Shown here one piece after another: positions 8,601-14,821 of a DNA stretch of 19,085 nt. The stretch's first letter is position 1. Every line of letters begins with the position of its first letter. A program made the position numbers and the translations under genes. The stretch is taken from positions 1 through 19,085 of the forward strand of contig CAMLML010000085.1 of the NCBI GenBank assembly GCA_946481095.1, given 5' to 3'. The notes under the pieces are model-generated. The model searched no databases and was not told the origin of the DNA. It saw only the letters and a program-made list of their open reading frames with translations. This DNA comes from an uncultured Cellvibrio sp. GTDB lineage: Bacteria; Pseudomonadota; Gammaproteobacteria; Pseudomonadales; Cellvibrionaceae.

Positions 8601-8718
8601 CACCGTGATTATTTACCGCGGTACTGGCGGGCAACAACCCTGTAACAGGATGTTGTCGGCTGAGTATGACTGTCTCGACTTCAGCGTATAAACGCTCTAA
8701 CAGTTGAGTTTGTTTCAT
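5620..8718 (-). CDS. Bacterial phosphorylase kinase alpha/beta-subunit homologue (GH15-related protein)
   Basis: Large 1032-residue protein, probably cytoplasmic (no signal peptide or membrane segment). Its N-terminal 430 residues match the GH15-like (alpha/alpha) barrel of eukaryotic phosphorylase b kinase regulatory subunits: LSRQHPVTGLLPAS, DAWVRDNVYSI (R47/D48 at the presumed -1 sugar site), KYSLENKDSLHAKYDT, WGHLQIDATSLYLL, GIWERGNK with E183 where glucoamylases have the general acid, INASSVGMAKAALQAL, and RVPNDNLPLVWAQSL with E380 near the expected base. Similarity continues past the barrel (DPLKMRRRSTR, then LGLTGRPRRR), so it resembles the whole eukaryotic subunit, not only a glucoamylase. 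There is no protein kinase gene in the window. It starts at ATG 8718 with a weak GGA upstream, is divergent to the porin gene and lies 71 bp before trkH. The role is unknown: glucan binding, hydrolysis and regulation are all possible. Confidence 0.85.
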   Translation of the reverse strand: MKQTQLLERLYAEVETVILSRQHPVTGLLPASTAVNNHGDYTDAWVRDNVYSIMSVWVLGIAFKRQGDDHKADQLGQSTIKLMRGLLQSMMRQSRKVEAFKYSLENKDSLHAKYDTATGLPVVADDAWGHLQIDATSLYLLMLAQMSASGLRIICTSDEVDFVQNLVYYISSAYRTPDYGIWERGNKINNGKTEINASSVGMAKAALQALDGFNLFGKNSDKRGVIHVIADAISLARTTLASLLPRESLSKETDSALLSIIGFPAFAVGKETLATQTRDTVLTKLGGNYGCKRFLWDGHQTVLEESSRIYYNMNELVNFSNIESEWPLFFTYLYITALFDGSEATAKHYRKKLESLMVNVDGVGLLPELYYLPKENVEAEKKNPRSQARVPNDNLPLVWAQSLFYTGLLLDEGLVSTDDIDPLKMRRRSTRFIKSNIALVVLTENDQIKQHLAKHGVIAESLQDIKPMAVVSASGLMETYAHVGENRALGLTGRPRRRVQSLATSQTYEINNKIYLCLSWMQSEREDYRMYDAQWVSQNLEQEIHFIYKNWISSEVAVFTLMMDHRLYKIPNAALLFQKLRNLQLRTEIDYVGYASANLAYRASRVNRLTIPYFHVHALTNNVLATDAGDETIKAEQMEPVARALLENFYTESDIFTYRKFFNYVKNHKMSDIVSIDGSSITLRDLIRDVYVRSQKNNYWLLARFCFSQFNYTLIDLSDSLTLLAARNLTVNVGDNDYTEIKIDQSFSNTSYFESVRQLFPDLLERTLVQEILSAIGSLIRAEPTLFDGLHSVQLRNFMLLCAMDKGDAEEVSLLEWLGLQSPTKIYNKIRNVLSSRKHVFSQEINFVSPYKIHHHDNKVDENPLLSDTNDTDWLEWRTARGLITHFDKNFLQDIWHSLTFCNTLVFSNPTGTEFKLDCEITRSSMTPGEVNFAHLIDNMTHQLYPPYYKAAMVEALYAYTQFCITHPNIHFSRPMVFKDVVIDAAKRYVDQSLPKMTKRNPETDLSVFLQQSPHILNLFISLVYDDLMKVA

Positions 8719-8791
8719 TATTGATCATTCCAAAAAAAAATCCTGATTCGATATTAACAACTACCCGGTCGTTTCGATCTGATTAATTAGA

Positions 8792-8839
8792 TTTGATTGC
8801 AAGCCTATTTGATCAAAAACCCGTTTGATTACAAACCAA
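8792..8839. repeat. Three direct repeats with exact 16-bp period
   Basis: TTTGAT begins at 8792, 8808 and 8824, each followed by a related purine-rich half: TTTGATTGCAAGCCTA, TTTGATCAAAAACCCG and TTTGATTACAAACCAA. The consensus is roughly TTTGATYRMAARCC. The copies lie 74-121 bp upstream of the phosphorylase-kinase-like start on the minus strand. The exact spacing, about one and a half helical turns, suggests iterated binding sites of one regulator. Confidence 0.5.
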
Positions 8840-9074
8840 TCTACACCTTTTCACTTTATCTGCAATTATAGTCAGCAATTTTGATGCCACCAAAATATGC
8901 ACGAAAATGTCACTTGTGCACGCCTGTTTTTGCCCATTGCGAGCAGCATAAAGCACTTGATTGGTGCGGCAACGAAAATTTGGTCTCAATTATTTTCACT
9001 TATTCATGATTGCTGGCGCAACTATCTACATAAAATCCGCACACAACACCAAAGGTAAGTTTTAAAAGACTGTC

Positions 9075-9092
9075 TATACTTTGTTCAACAAA
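9075..9092 (+). promoter_or_regulatory. Candidate -10 element and operator-like palindrome before the porin gene
   Basis: TATACT at 9075-9080 resembles a sigma70 -10 element and lies about 30 bp before the porin ATG. The perfect palindrome TTTGTT-C-AACAAA at 9080-9092 begins where the -10 ends, so a protein bound there would cover the transcription start. No good -35 element lies at the right distance, which would suit an activated promoter. Confidence 0.35.
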
Positions 9093-9110
9093 CAAAATGG
9101 ACAGTTTCAA

Positions 9111-10202
9111 ATGAATAAATGGTTGCCTCTTTTATTCTTCGCATTGATTGGACAGACGGTTGCCGATGATGCTTTTGTTTGGGAAAACGCATTAACGCTG
9201 GAGTCCATTCACAATACTTCCGGTGGAATTGACAGGGGTTCTGCGGAACTGGCAAATCTCGATATTACATTGGCAGTAGATACCGAATCGGCGGGCTGGT
9301 GGCAGAAAGGTAATTTTTTTATTTATTTATTGGGGGATTATGGTAAAGACCCGGCCAGATACACGGGCGGGATTCAGGGAATTTCCAATATCGCTGCCGA
9401 CGACTCCTTCAAAATTTATGAGTTTTGGTATCAACATCATATTGTTGATCATCACTTGAAAATTCTTACCGGATTACATGATTACAATTCAACTTTTTAC
9501 TCACTCGAATCCGCGGGTTTGTTCAATCATCCTTCATTTGGAATAGGGCCTGATACTTCACAAGCAACACCTTCAATATTTCCCACTACCGCCTGGACTC
9601 TTCATTTAACTCTCGAGCTTGAACAATTTTATGCATTTGCCGCTGTATATGATGGAGTTCCCGGCGATCCGGAAAATCCGCGAGGTACTCACATTAATTT
9701 TTCTTCGGGCGATGGATTATTTAAAGCGTTTGAAACAGGGATAGCTGAAGAAAATTATAAACTCGGAATAGGGTACTGGAACTTGACGGCAGAAGTTGAC
9801 AATCCGGTTGATGGCACTCCGATTGAGGAAAATCATGGTTATTATTTTATCGGCGAAAATAAAATAAAAGAAAATATTGCGATATTTTTTCAATATGGAA
9901 TTGCAGACGATGAAAAAAATCAGCTGCATGAATATTGGGGATTGGGTTTTGTGAAATCCAATTTTGTTATTGATGGCGATGCAATTGGTATTGCTGTAGC
10001 AACCGCAAAAAACGGCAACCCTTTTATGCAGGAAAATCCGGATTTACTGAAAAGCGAAATGGCAACAGAAGCCAGTTACAACTGGCCCTGGTCAAATGCA
10101 GTTTCATCACAGTTGAGTTTTTATCATATTAAACACCCTGATATGAATCCTCTTGTTGATGATGCTTATGCAATAGGATTTCGGCTTACTCTTACATTTT
10201 AA
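9111..10202 (+). CDS. OprB-family carbohydrate-selective outer membrane porin
   Basis: Outer membrane beta-barrel porin of 363 residues from the ATG at 9111. An upstream TTG at 9081 would put a charged stretch before the signal peptide and is rejected; GGACAG lies about 7 nt before the ATG. The signal peptide is about 1-18, cleaved after QTVA before DDAF. OprB hallmarks include the early [18 protein letters not shown] segment, [20 protein letters not shown], the ALQ-like central strands around [13 protein letters not shown] and DGVPGDP, and a C-terminal strand ending in phenylalanine (RLTLTF) as expected for barrel assembly. OprB proteins pass glucose and other sugars. The specific sugar here cannot be read from sequence; arabinose or oligosaccharides are possible given the neighbours. 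The chemoreceptor gene follows after 17 bp. Confidence 0.82.
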   Translation: MNKWLPLLFFALIGQTVADDAFVWENALTLESIHNTSGGIDRGSAELANLDITLAVDTESAGWWQKGNFFIYLLGDYGKDPARYTGGIQGISNIAADDSFKIYEFWYQHHIVDHHLKILTGLHDYNSTFYSLESAGLFNHPSFGIGPDTSQATPSIFPTTAWTLHLTLELEQFYAFAAVYDGVPGDPENPRGTHINFSSGDGLFKAFETGIAEENYKLGIGYWNLTAEVDNPVDGTPIEENHGYYFIGENKIKENIAIFFQYGIADDEKNQLHEYWGLGFVKSNFVIDGDAIGIAVATAKNGNPFMQENPDLLKSEMATEASYNWPWSNAVSSQLSFYHIKHPDMNPLVDDAYAIGFRLTLTF

Positions 10203-10219
10203 ATATTGGAGCTAAACAA

Positions 10220-11818
10220 GTGACCATTAAAAATTCAGTACTGTTAAGTTTCTGGGGATTTTTATTGATTACAGGTGTCAGCACCTGGGTCGGATACACG
10301 ACTACCAGCCAGTTGGGAAATTTATTGAATTATATTTCCGGCCCTGCATGGAATGCAGCAGACGGTGCAATGGAAGGGCAAATCGGTTTGGAGTCACAGA
10401 TCATTATTTTGCAAAAGGTTTACCACAAAGAAATGTCGACATCGGAAGCTGCTCCAATACTCGAAGATGCTATTGCAATGGAAGAGGGTGCTCTGGGGCG
10501 AATGAAGGGATCAAATCTCATCGCCGATAAAACCATTGCTGAAATGGAAAAATATTTGCAAGTGTTTCATCAATCGCGTGAGCGTCTGTGGAGCAACTTG
10601 AAAAACAATCAACCAACGGAAACTGAATTCAAGAATCTGAATAATCAAATTGTGAAATTATTAAGTTTTATTGGTGAAATGGAAGAGGAGGCAGATTCCA
10701 AAGTAGAAAACGAAACCAAAAATGTTGCAGCGCTCCAACAGAACGCAAAACTGGCGTTACTCATGGTATTACTGGCTGGAATGGGACTCAGCATTGCTTT
10801 TATGTTTTTCGCACGACTTTATGTTGTTAAGCCTATTCAATCGGTTACCGACAATCTACAAGAGCTTTCATCTGGAGAAAGCGATCTGACTGTCAGGTTA
10901 AAAATTTCTGATAAAAAGAATGAAATGAACCAGCTATCTTTATATTTCAATAAATTTGTTGAGCGCATTCAGAAATTAGTTAATCAGGCACAAACCAGTA
11001 ACAATTCTTTATTGGCTGCCAGTACACAGATCAGTCATTTTATAGAAAAATCGGCTGCTGGTTCTGCAACCCAACTTAACGAAATATCCCGCGTTGCAGA
11101 TTCCATTAATAAAATCGCTGCGGCCTTGGAAAAAGTGGGTGATGCCGCCAATGATGCTAACAGGTCATCTGAAAAAGCGGTTAATACCACTCACTCCGGA
11201 AATGCAATCGTGGTATCTGCAGAAGAGGGCGTGGATGACATAGTCAGTGAAGTAGAGAATGCGTCGAAGGTGATTGCGGCATTGGTTACTGATAGTCAAA
11301 ATATCAGTTCAATGTTGGAAATTATCAGAAGTATTGCGGAACAAACCAATTTGCTTGCATTAAATGCTGCAATAGAAGCCGCCCGTGCCGGGGAAAGCGG
11401 GCGCGGTTTTGCCGTAGTAGCAGATGAGGTTCGTAGCCTCGCTTCACGCACGCAAGAGTCAACCAAATCCATTGCGGAAATTATCTCCAATTTGAATAGC
11501 GGATCAAGCAAGGCTGTGGCTGTAATGAATGACGCCCAACAAAAAGCTGTGCAAATTAAAGAGCGCATCGCCAAAACATCCGATGCATTTGCAGGAATAG
11601 TGGTAGTCGTCGATCAAATAAAAATTATGAACGCACAAATAGCCGCTGCATCAGAAGAAGAAAAAGGCGATATGAAAGAAATACGTGGCAGCATCAACAC
11701 TATTCTGGATCTTGCCCGCCGCAATCAGGAAGTTGGCGAAGAAGCGAATCAGTCACGTATACATCTGGATAAAGAAGTTCAAAAAATTGATAACTTGATG
11801 CGTCAGTTCAAGACCTGA
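10220..11818 (+). CDS. Methyl-accepting chemotaxis protein
   Basis: Inner-membrane chemoreceptor of 532 residues that starts with GTG; a GGAG lies about 8 nt upstream. A first membrane helix (about 8-28) leads to a helical periplasmic sensor region of about 150 residues (four-helix-bundle-like in length), a second helix (about 177-203), a HAMP domain (about 204-258) and a long coiled-coil signalling domain. The highly conserved hairpin tip lies at about 370-405, with [20 protein letters not shown] and then [15 protein letters not shown]. There is no C-terminal CheR-docking pentapeptide; the protein ends MRQFKT. It follows the OprB porin gene by 17 bp and is almost certainly cotranscribed, suggesting it may sense the solute that the porin admits. 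The ligand is unknown. Confidence 0.92.
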   Translation: MTIKNSVLLSFWGFLLITGVSTWVGYTTTSQLGNLLNYISGPAWNAADGAMEGQIGLESQIIILQKVYHKEMSTSEAAPILEDAIAMEEGALGRMKGSNLIADKTIAEMEKYLQVFHQSRERLWSNLKNNQPTETEFKNLNNQIVKLLSFIGEMEEEADSKVENETKNVAALQQNAKLALLMVLLAGMGLSIAFMFFARLYVVKPIQSVTDNLQELSSGESDLTVRLKISDKKNEMNQLSLYFNKFVERIQKLVNQAQTSNNSLLAASTQISHFIEKSAAGSATQLNEISRVADSINKIAAALEKVGDAANDANRSSEKAVNTTHSGNAIVVSAEEGVDDIVSEVENASKVIAALVTDSQNISSMLEIIRSIAEQTNLLALNAAIEAARAGESGRGFAVVADEVRSLASRTQESTKSIAEIISNLNSGSSKAVAVMNDAQQKAVQIKERIAKTSDAFAGIVVVVDQIKIMNAQIAAASEEEKGDMKEIRGSINTILDLARRNQEVGEEANQSRIHLDKEVQKIDNLMRQFKT

Positions 11819-11870
11819 TTTCGTATCCCGCTCAATTCAGTTTCACAAGAGAAATTGTGTAAGTGCCTCC

Positions 11871-11899
11871 GACCGCCTTCCCCGTGTGGGGAGAAGGTC
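11871..11899. repeat. Imperfect GC-rich hairpin between convergent genes
   Basis: CCTTCCCC at 11876-11883 pairs with GGGG-AG-AAGG at 11888-11897 around a GTGT loop, with a two-base bulge; the flanking GACC/GGTC (11871-11874, 11896-11899) offers an alternative pairing. There is no T-tract, so it is a poor intrinsic terminator. It resembles degenerate REP-like dispersed hairpins found between convergent genes. It lies between the chemoreceptor and the GH43 stop. Confidence 0.4.
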
Positions 11900-11937
11900 A
11901 GTAAGAGGGCTCGAAACGAAAATCAAAGAGTGTTTAT

Positions 11938-13401
11938 TTACTGCGCGGTTAAGGTAAACATCTGGTTAGTTTGGTTGGCGATACAGGTCCACTGGAACAA
12001 GTTGGCTCCATCGTTAACCGAAGCGCTGGCGACATCCACACATTTTTCGCTGTTGCGATTAATAATGCGATAGCGACCCGAGCCAGCCGCTTGGAAGCGG
12101 AACATTTGGTTCTGCGTATTGGTTACATTCCAGAGCATTAAATTCGCGCCGTCAGCAGTGGAGAAGGAATCCACATCAAACGCTAAACTTGTAGCGCTAA
12201 CTGGCGATACGCGATGCCATACATCATCTACACGAGTGACCACAAATTTTTGGCAATTGTTATTTAACCAACTCCATTGACGCAAATTAGTGCCCGCCGC
12301 TGAACCGCAATTTTCTACATCCACCGATTTCCCCGAGTGCGCCGGGGTAATCCTGAAGGTACCGCTCAAACGTGCGTTGTTGTCGGTTTTTACTGAGAAG
12401 CTGCGACTGAATACTGGCCAACCATTGGAGAAGGTCATTTGCAGCAAGTCCAAACGCGCAGGCCAGCCTGTTGAGGTGTTGCCATCGTAGTAGTGGATAG
12501 AAGCCAGGTGCTGGCCGTTGTTGTAGAAATAGCCAAAGTGACCCGGGCCAATATAGATACCATCAGACATCAACACATTGCTGCCGCCATATCTCCACAG
12601 ATCCTTTCCGTTTTTATCAAGGAAGGGGCCGGTAGGGCTGGTGGAGCGTCCAGTCACTATGTAGTAATCACTGTTATTCCCCTGGCAGCATTCACCCAGG
12701 TTAACAAACATGTAGTAGTAGCCATTAATGTACTTAACCTGTGCCGCCTCAAATTCATGCCATGCGTAGTTGTTGCCCACCACGGGGTAGCGACTGCTAT
12801 TCATCAGCTTGCCGGTATTCGGGTTAATCTGGCGAACAAAAATACCGGCGTAGTGTGAACCGTAAGCCATCCACACATTATTTTGTGCGTCGCGATACAA
12901 GCCCGCATCAATGGTATTCACCGGTTGGTTACCCAGAGTGCCCTCGTCATTAGTGGAAACCACCATGCCTAAATCTTGCCAATTCGGGTTATTCAGGGAG
13001 TTGGTGACCATAACACCAATAGCGGAACGCATACCGGAGGTTGACGAAAAGGCCGAGTAATACAAATAGAACTTGCCGTTCATTTCTATCAAATCCGGCG
13101 CCCAAAAGTTGCCGTCAAAGCCAGGCACTTTGTTATTGATCCAGGATGGAAAGGTGTTGGCAGGAATAGGAGAAGGACCACGCGTCCAATTCACCAGATC
13201 AGTTGAATAGAGCGCATTGATCGGAAAGTTACTCGCACCACCACCTGTACCAAAAGTCCAGTAGCGGTCACCGTCTTTTACAATCGTAGAGGGATCATGT
13301 ATGTCAGTAGTGCCATTCAATTTGATGGCAGCAGCTTGTTGTACCAGCAACATGGATACACAGAATGTCGATAAAAATCGACATAGTTTGGAGAGAATCA
13401 T
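11938..13401 (-). CDS. Secreted GH43 arabinan endo-1,5-alpha-L-arabinosidase with C-terminal ricin-type beta-trefoil domain
   Basis: Exported enzyme of 487 residues that cleaves internal alpha-1,5 bonds of arabinan. The signal peptide is about 1-25 (cleaved after QQAAA). The GH43 five-bladed propeller (about 28-340) shows the three acidic residues expected of the family: D36 in IHDPSTIV (base), D165 in NTIDAGL (pKa modulator) and E218 in HEFEAAQ (acid). The FWAPDLIEMNGKFYLYYSAF segment is typical of endo-arabinanases. Residues about 345-487 form a ricin/CBM13-like beta-trefoil with three repeats, each ending in an NCQKF/QNQMF/TNQMF-type QxF motif, probably for binding polysaccharide. The ATG at 13401 has a strong AAGGAG 7 nt upstream. 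A sigma70-like promoter lies at 13533-13561. The gene is monocistronic and convergent with the chemoreceptor. Exo-acting GH43 activity is the main alternative. Confidence 0.9.
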   Translation of the reverse strand: MILSKLCRFLSTFCVSMLLVQQAAAIKLNGTTDIHDPSTIVKDGDRYWTFGTGGGASNFPINALYSTDLVNWTRGPSPIPANTFPSWINNKVPGFDGNFWAPDLIEMNGKFYLYYSAFSSTSGMRSAIGVMVTNSLNNPNWQDLGMVVSTNDEGTLGNQPVNTIDAGLYRDAQNNVWMAYGSHYAGIFVRQINPNTGKLMNSSRYPVVGNNYAWHEFEAAQVKYINGYYYMFVNLGECCQGNNSDYYIVTGRSTSPTGPFLDKNGKDLWRYGGSNVLMSDGIYIGPGHFGYFYNNGQHLASIHYYDGNTSTGWPARLDLLQMTFSNGWPVFSRSFSVKTDNNARLSGTFRITPAHSGKSVDVENCGSAAGTNLRQWSWLNNNCQKFVVTRVDDVWHRVSPVSATSLAFDVDSFSTADGANLMLWNVTNTQNQMFRFQAAGSGRYRIINRNSEKCVDVASASVNDGANLFQWTCIANQTNQMFTLTAQ

Positions 13402-13532
13402 CTTGGGACTCCTTACACAGTTATTTTGTTAAAGCGAGGGTTGGCGCTTCCTGCGAATAGGACGGCAGACTTCAATAGTTATTGTTATCTCATTGATAAA
13501 TCTTGAGGGACAAATAATACACTGCTCATTCG

Positions 13533-13561
13533 ATTATAATAATATTGTCTTATAATTTCAA
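13533..13561 (-). promoter_or_regulatory. Sigma70-like promoter of the GH43 gene
   Basis: On the minus strand TTGAAA (13561..13556) and TATAAT (13538..13533) are separated by exactly 17 bp, close to the consensus. Transcription would start near 13526 and give a leader of about 125 nt before the GH43 ATG at 13401. The surrounding AT-rich DNA also has other TATAAT-like matches, so exact use is uncertain. Confidence 0.55.
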
Positions 13562-13598
13562 GCGTATTGATACGGAACCTAATACGAGCAACTTAAAT

Positions 13599-13630
13599 AA
13601 AAATGCCGATCATTTCTGATCGGCATTTTT
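13599..13630. terminator. Strong bidirectional intrinsic terminator
   Basis: A perfect 14-bp inverted repeat, AAAAATGCCGATCA at 13599-13612 and TGATCGGCATTTTT at 13617-13630, encloses a TTTC loop. The GC-containing core with A/T flanks gives a T-tract on either strand. On the minus strand it lies just after the stop of the reading-frame remnant at 13639, and it would shield the GH43 promoter from upstream transcription. Confidence 0.88.
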
Positions 13631-13638
13631 ATAAATAT

Positions 13639-13728
13639 CTATTTAAAATCAAAATATTGCGTGACAAAGTTAAAGTTGGTGTCCATTGCTGGCATAGATA
13701 AGTGCCATCCCATATAGACAAAGGGCGG
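13639..13728 (-). pseudogene. Possible 3' remnant of a native gene (C-terminal codons only)
   Basis: A minus-strand frame ends in TAG at 13641..13639, 8 bp before the terminator at 13599-13630. Its last residues read FVYMGWHLSMP and then AMDTNFNFVTQYFDFK. Codons are AT-rich like the native genes. Going upstream, the DNA turns GC-rich near 13730 and the frame meets a TGA at 13764..13762. The simplest reading is that this is the C terminus of a native minus-strand gene whose body was replaced by the GC-rich unit. The protein family is not recognised. The tract is short, so chance cannot be excluded; the position directly before a terminator is the main support. Confidence 0.35.
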
Positions 13729-13765
13729 AGGGAAGCGAACTGTCCGATTCGATGGCCATGCTCAT
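13670..13765 (-). pseudogene. Possible 5' remnant of a gene that followed the flavoprotein in the donor DNA
   Basis: A short frame begins at ATG 13765 (or 13759) and reads MSMAIESDSSLPSALC before crossing into AT-rich DNA and ending at 13670. GGAG stands 7 nt before the second ATG, and the frame starts only 16 bp after the flavoprotein stop, as the next gene of an operon would. The first codons have the G/C-ending pattern of the flavoprotein, whereas the later ones do not. It is therefore probably the truncated start of a third foreign gene, cut at the junction near 13730. A genuine 31-residue peptide is less likely. Confidence 0.35.
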
Positions 13766-13781
13766 TCTCCAATTTCTGCTT

Positions 13782-14672
13782 TCAAACCCGCATCGACTGC
13801 TGGGCGAAGATACCCGCCATCGCGCCTTGCCATGATGCAGTGGTGACCGACGGGATTGCGGGATTAGTGAGGTCGCCAGCGGCGTAAATGCCGGGCATAC
13901 TGGTTTCGCGGCGCTCGTCGACCTTGATGACAATACCGAGGGGCGTCTCGACTGTGGCGAGACCCAGTGATTCATGCAGGCTTGCGGACGGCTTGTTGCG
14001 CGGATGCGCGAACAGGATATCGACTGCGACATTGGGGCCGGTATCTAGCTTGATAGTGGCACCATACCCGTGATGGGCGACCTCGGTGATCCGACCCTCG
14101 ACGACAGGTGTGTTGCGACGCTCCAGATCGACCCGGATTTCGGGAGGAATGTCGTGATCATCAGCGAAGACCGTCAACTTGTCGGTCCAGTCGTGGAACA
14201 GCCTAACCTGATTGTGCGACTGCGGGCCGGACCAGACTAGGCCCCAATGCTGGCCGGCAACTTCAAAGCCGTCGCAATAGGGACAGGGCACAATCGATGT
14301 ACCCCAGTTTTCGGCAAAGCCCGGAACAGCAGGCATCTGATCGACAACACCATAACTCAGGATCAGGCGGCGCGCGCCAAGGATTTCGCCATCGCTAGTG
14401 AGAACGGAGAAATTGTCGATGGCACCGGAGATGCTGTCGGCGCGGGTATTAACCAGCCTGATCGTGGGATAGCGCGCCAGCTGTTGCCGCGCCTCGACCA
14501 GAATGTCCAGCGGTGGCTTGTGATCGTGGCCGAGCATACCATGCGAGTGGCTGGCGAAGCGATTGCGCGGCATGCCGGTATCGAGAATGGTGATCTTGCG
14601 GCGGGCACGGCCAAGTTGAAGGGCTGCAGCGAGGCCGGCAAAGCTGCCGCCGATGATGATGACGTCATTCAT
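13782..14672 (-). CDS. Thioredoxin-reductase-like FAD-dependent oxidoreductase
   Basis: Cytoplasmic flavoprotein of 296 residues in the thioredoxin reductase / class II pyridine nucleotide-disulfide oxidoreductase family. The N-terminal FAD-binding motif is GGSFAGLAAA (8-17). The redox-active pair is C130/C133 in PCPYCDGFE. The second FAD motif, GIYAAGDLTNP, lies near 263-273. The inner nucleotide-binding domain has GLVWSGPQS at about 144-152 in place of the usual GxGxxA/S, so NADPH use is uncertain. It could reduce a thioredoxin-like partner or act as a dithiol oxidase like the GliT-type enzymes. The ATG has GGAG about 9 nt upstream. It is divergent from the tetR-type gene with shared operators, so it is the regulator's likely target. 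Base composition is clearly GC-richer than the flanking glycosidase genes. Confidence 0.85.
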   Translation of the reverse strand: MNDVIIIGGSFAGLAAALQLGRARRKITILDTGMPRNRFASHSHGMLGHDHKPPLDILVEARQQLARYPTIRLVNTRADSISGAIDNFSVLTSDGEILGARRLILSYGVVDQMPAVPGFAENWGTSIVPCPYCDGFEVAGQHWGLVWSGPQSHNQVRLFHDWTDKLTVFADDHDIPPEIRVDLERRNTPVVEGRITEVAHHGYGATIKLDTGPNVAVDILFAHPRNKPSASLHESLGLATVETPLGIVIKVDERRETSMPGIYAAGDLTNPAIPSVTTASWQGAMAGIFAQQSMRV

Positions 14673-14764
14673 AGTGATGTGCTCCGAGTTGTGATTGTGG
14701 GAGGTTGGCCTGGTTCAAGAGAGACTTGATTTGAGAACATCTACCGCATTTGTTTGCACTTATG

Positions 14765-14780
14765 GATACTGTGTAGTATC
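14765..14780. promoter_or_regulatory. Palindromic operator 1 of the TetR-type regulator
   Basis: GATACT-GTGT-AGTATC is a perfect inverted repeat with a 4-nt spacer in the divergent promoter region. Its right arm (14775-14780) overlaps the predicted -10 element of the flavoprotein promoter. TetR dimers typically bind such sites, so repression is the likely effect. Confidence 0.6.
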
Positions 14781-14807
14781 GTAAATCTTAAATTAAGATA
14801 CTGTCAA
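14778..14807 (-). promoter_or_regulatory. Predicted promoter of the flavoprotein gene
   Basis: On the minus strand a consensus TTGACA (14807..14802) is followed after 18 bp by TACGAT (14783..14778). Both elements lie inside or against the palindromes at 14765-14780 and 14797-14812, and a third palindrome, ATCTTAA-A-TTAAGAT (14785-14799), fills the spacer. Binding of the regulator would block RNA polymerase. Confidence 0.55.
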
Positions 14808-14812
14808 GTACT
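14797..14812. promoter_or_regulatory. Operator-like site 2 of the TetR-type regulator
   Basis: GATACT-GTCA-AGTACT is a near copy of operator 1, with centre-to-centre distance 32 bp, about three helical turns. It covers the TTGACA -35 element of the flavoprotein promoter and ends 9 bp before the regulator's GTG start, so it could also serve autorepression. Confidence 0.5.
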
Positions 14813-14821
14813 GGAATTATT

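Larger units (their letters stand above)
8719..9110. promoter_or_regulatory. Divergent regulatory region between the phosphorylase-kinase-like gene and the OprB-MCP operon
   Basis: This 392-bp gap carries no gene. It must hold the promoters for both divergent units. It contains three 16-bp-period direct repeats (8792-8839) near the minus-strand gene, and a TATACT -10-like element (9075-9080) followed by a 13-bp palindrome (9080-9092) just before the porin start. No confident -35 element was found for either direction. Confidence 0.55.

Noticed and set aside
9081..9110. Ten-residue N-terminal extension of the porin from a TTG
   Set aside because: It would precede the signal peptide and overlaps the -10/palindrome region; the ATG at 9111 gives a normal export signal.
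12493..12858. Plus-strand open frame of 121 codons opposite the GH43 gene
   Set aside because: The GH43 frame has all catalytic residues and a strong ribosome binding site; this is a shadow frame.
14247..14729. Open frame of 160 codons on the plus strand opposite the flavoprotein gene
   Set aside because: It arises from GC-rich codons of the true gene on the other strand; the translated sequence has no recognisable domain, and the minus-strand frame has clear FAD and CxxC motifs.
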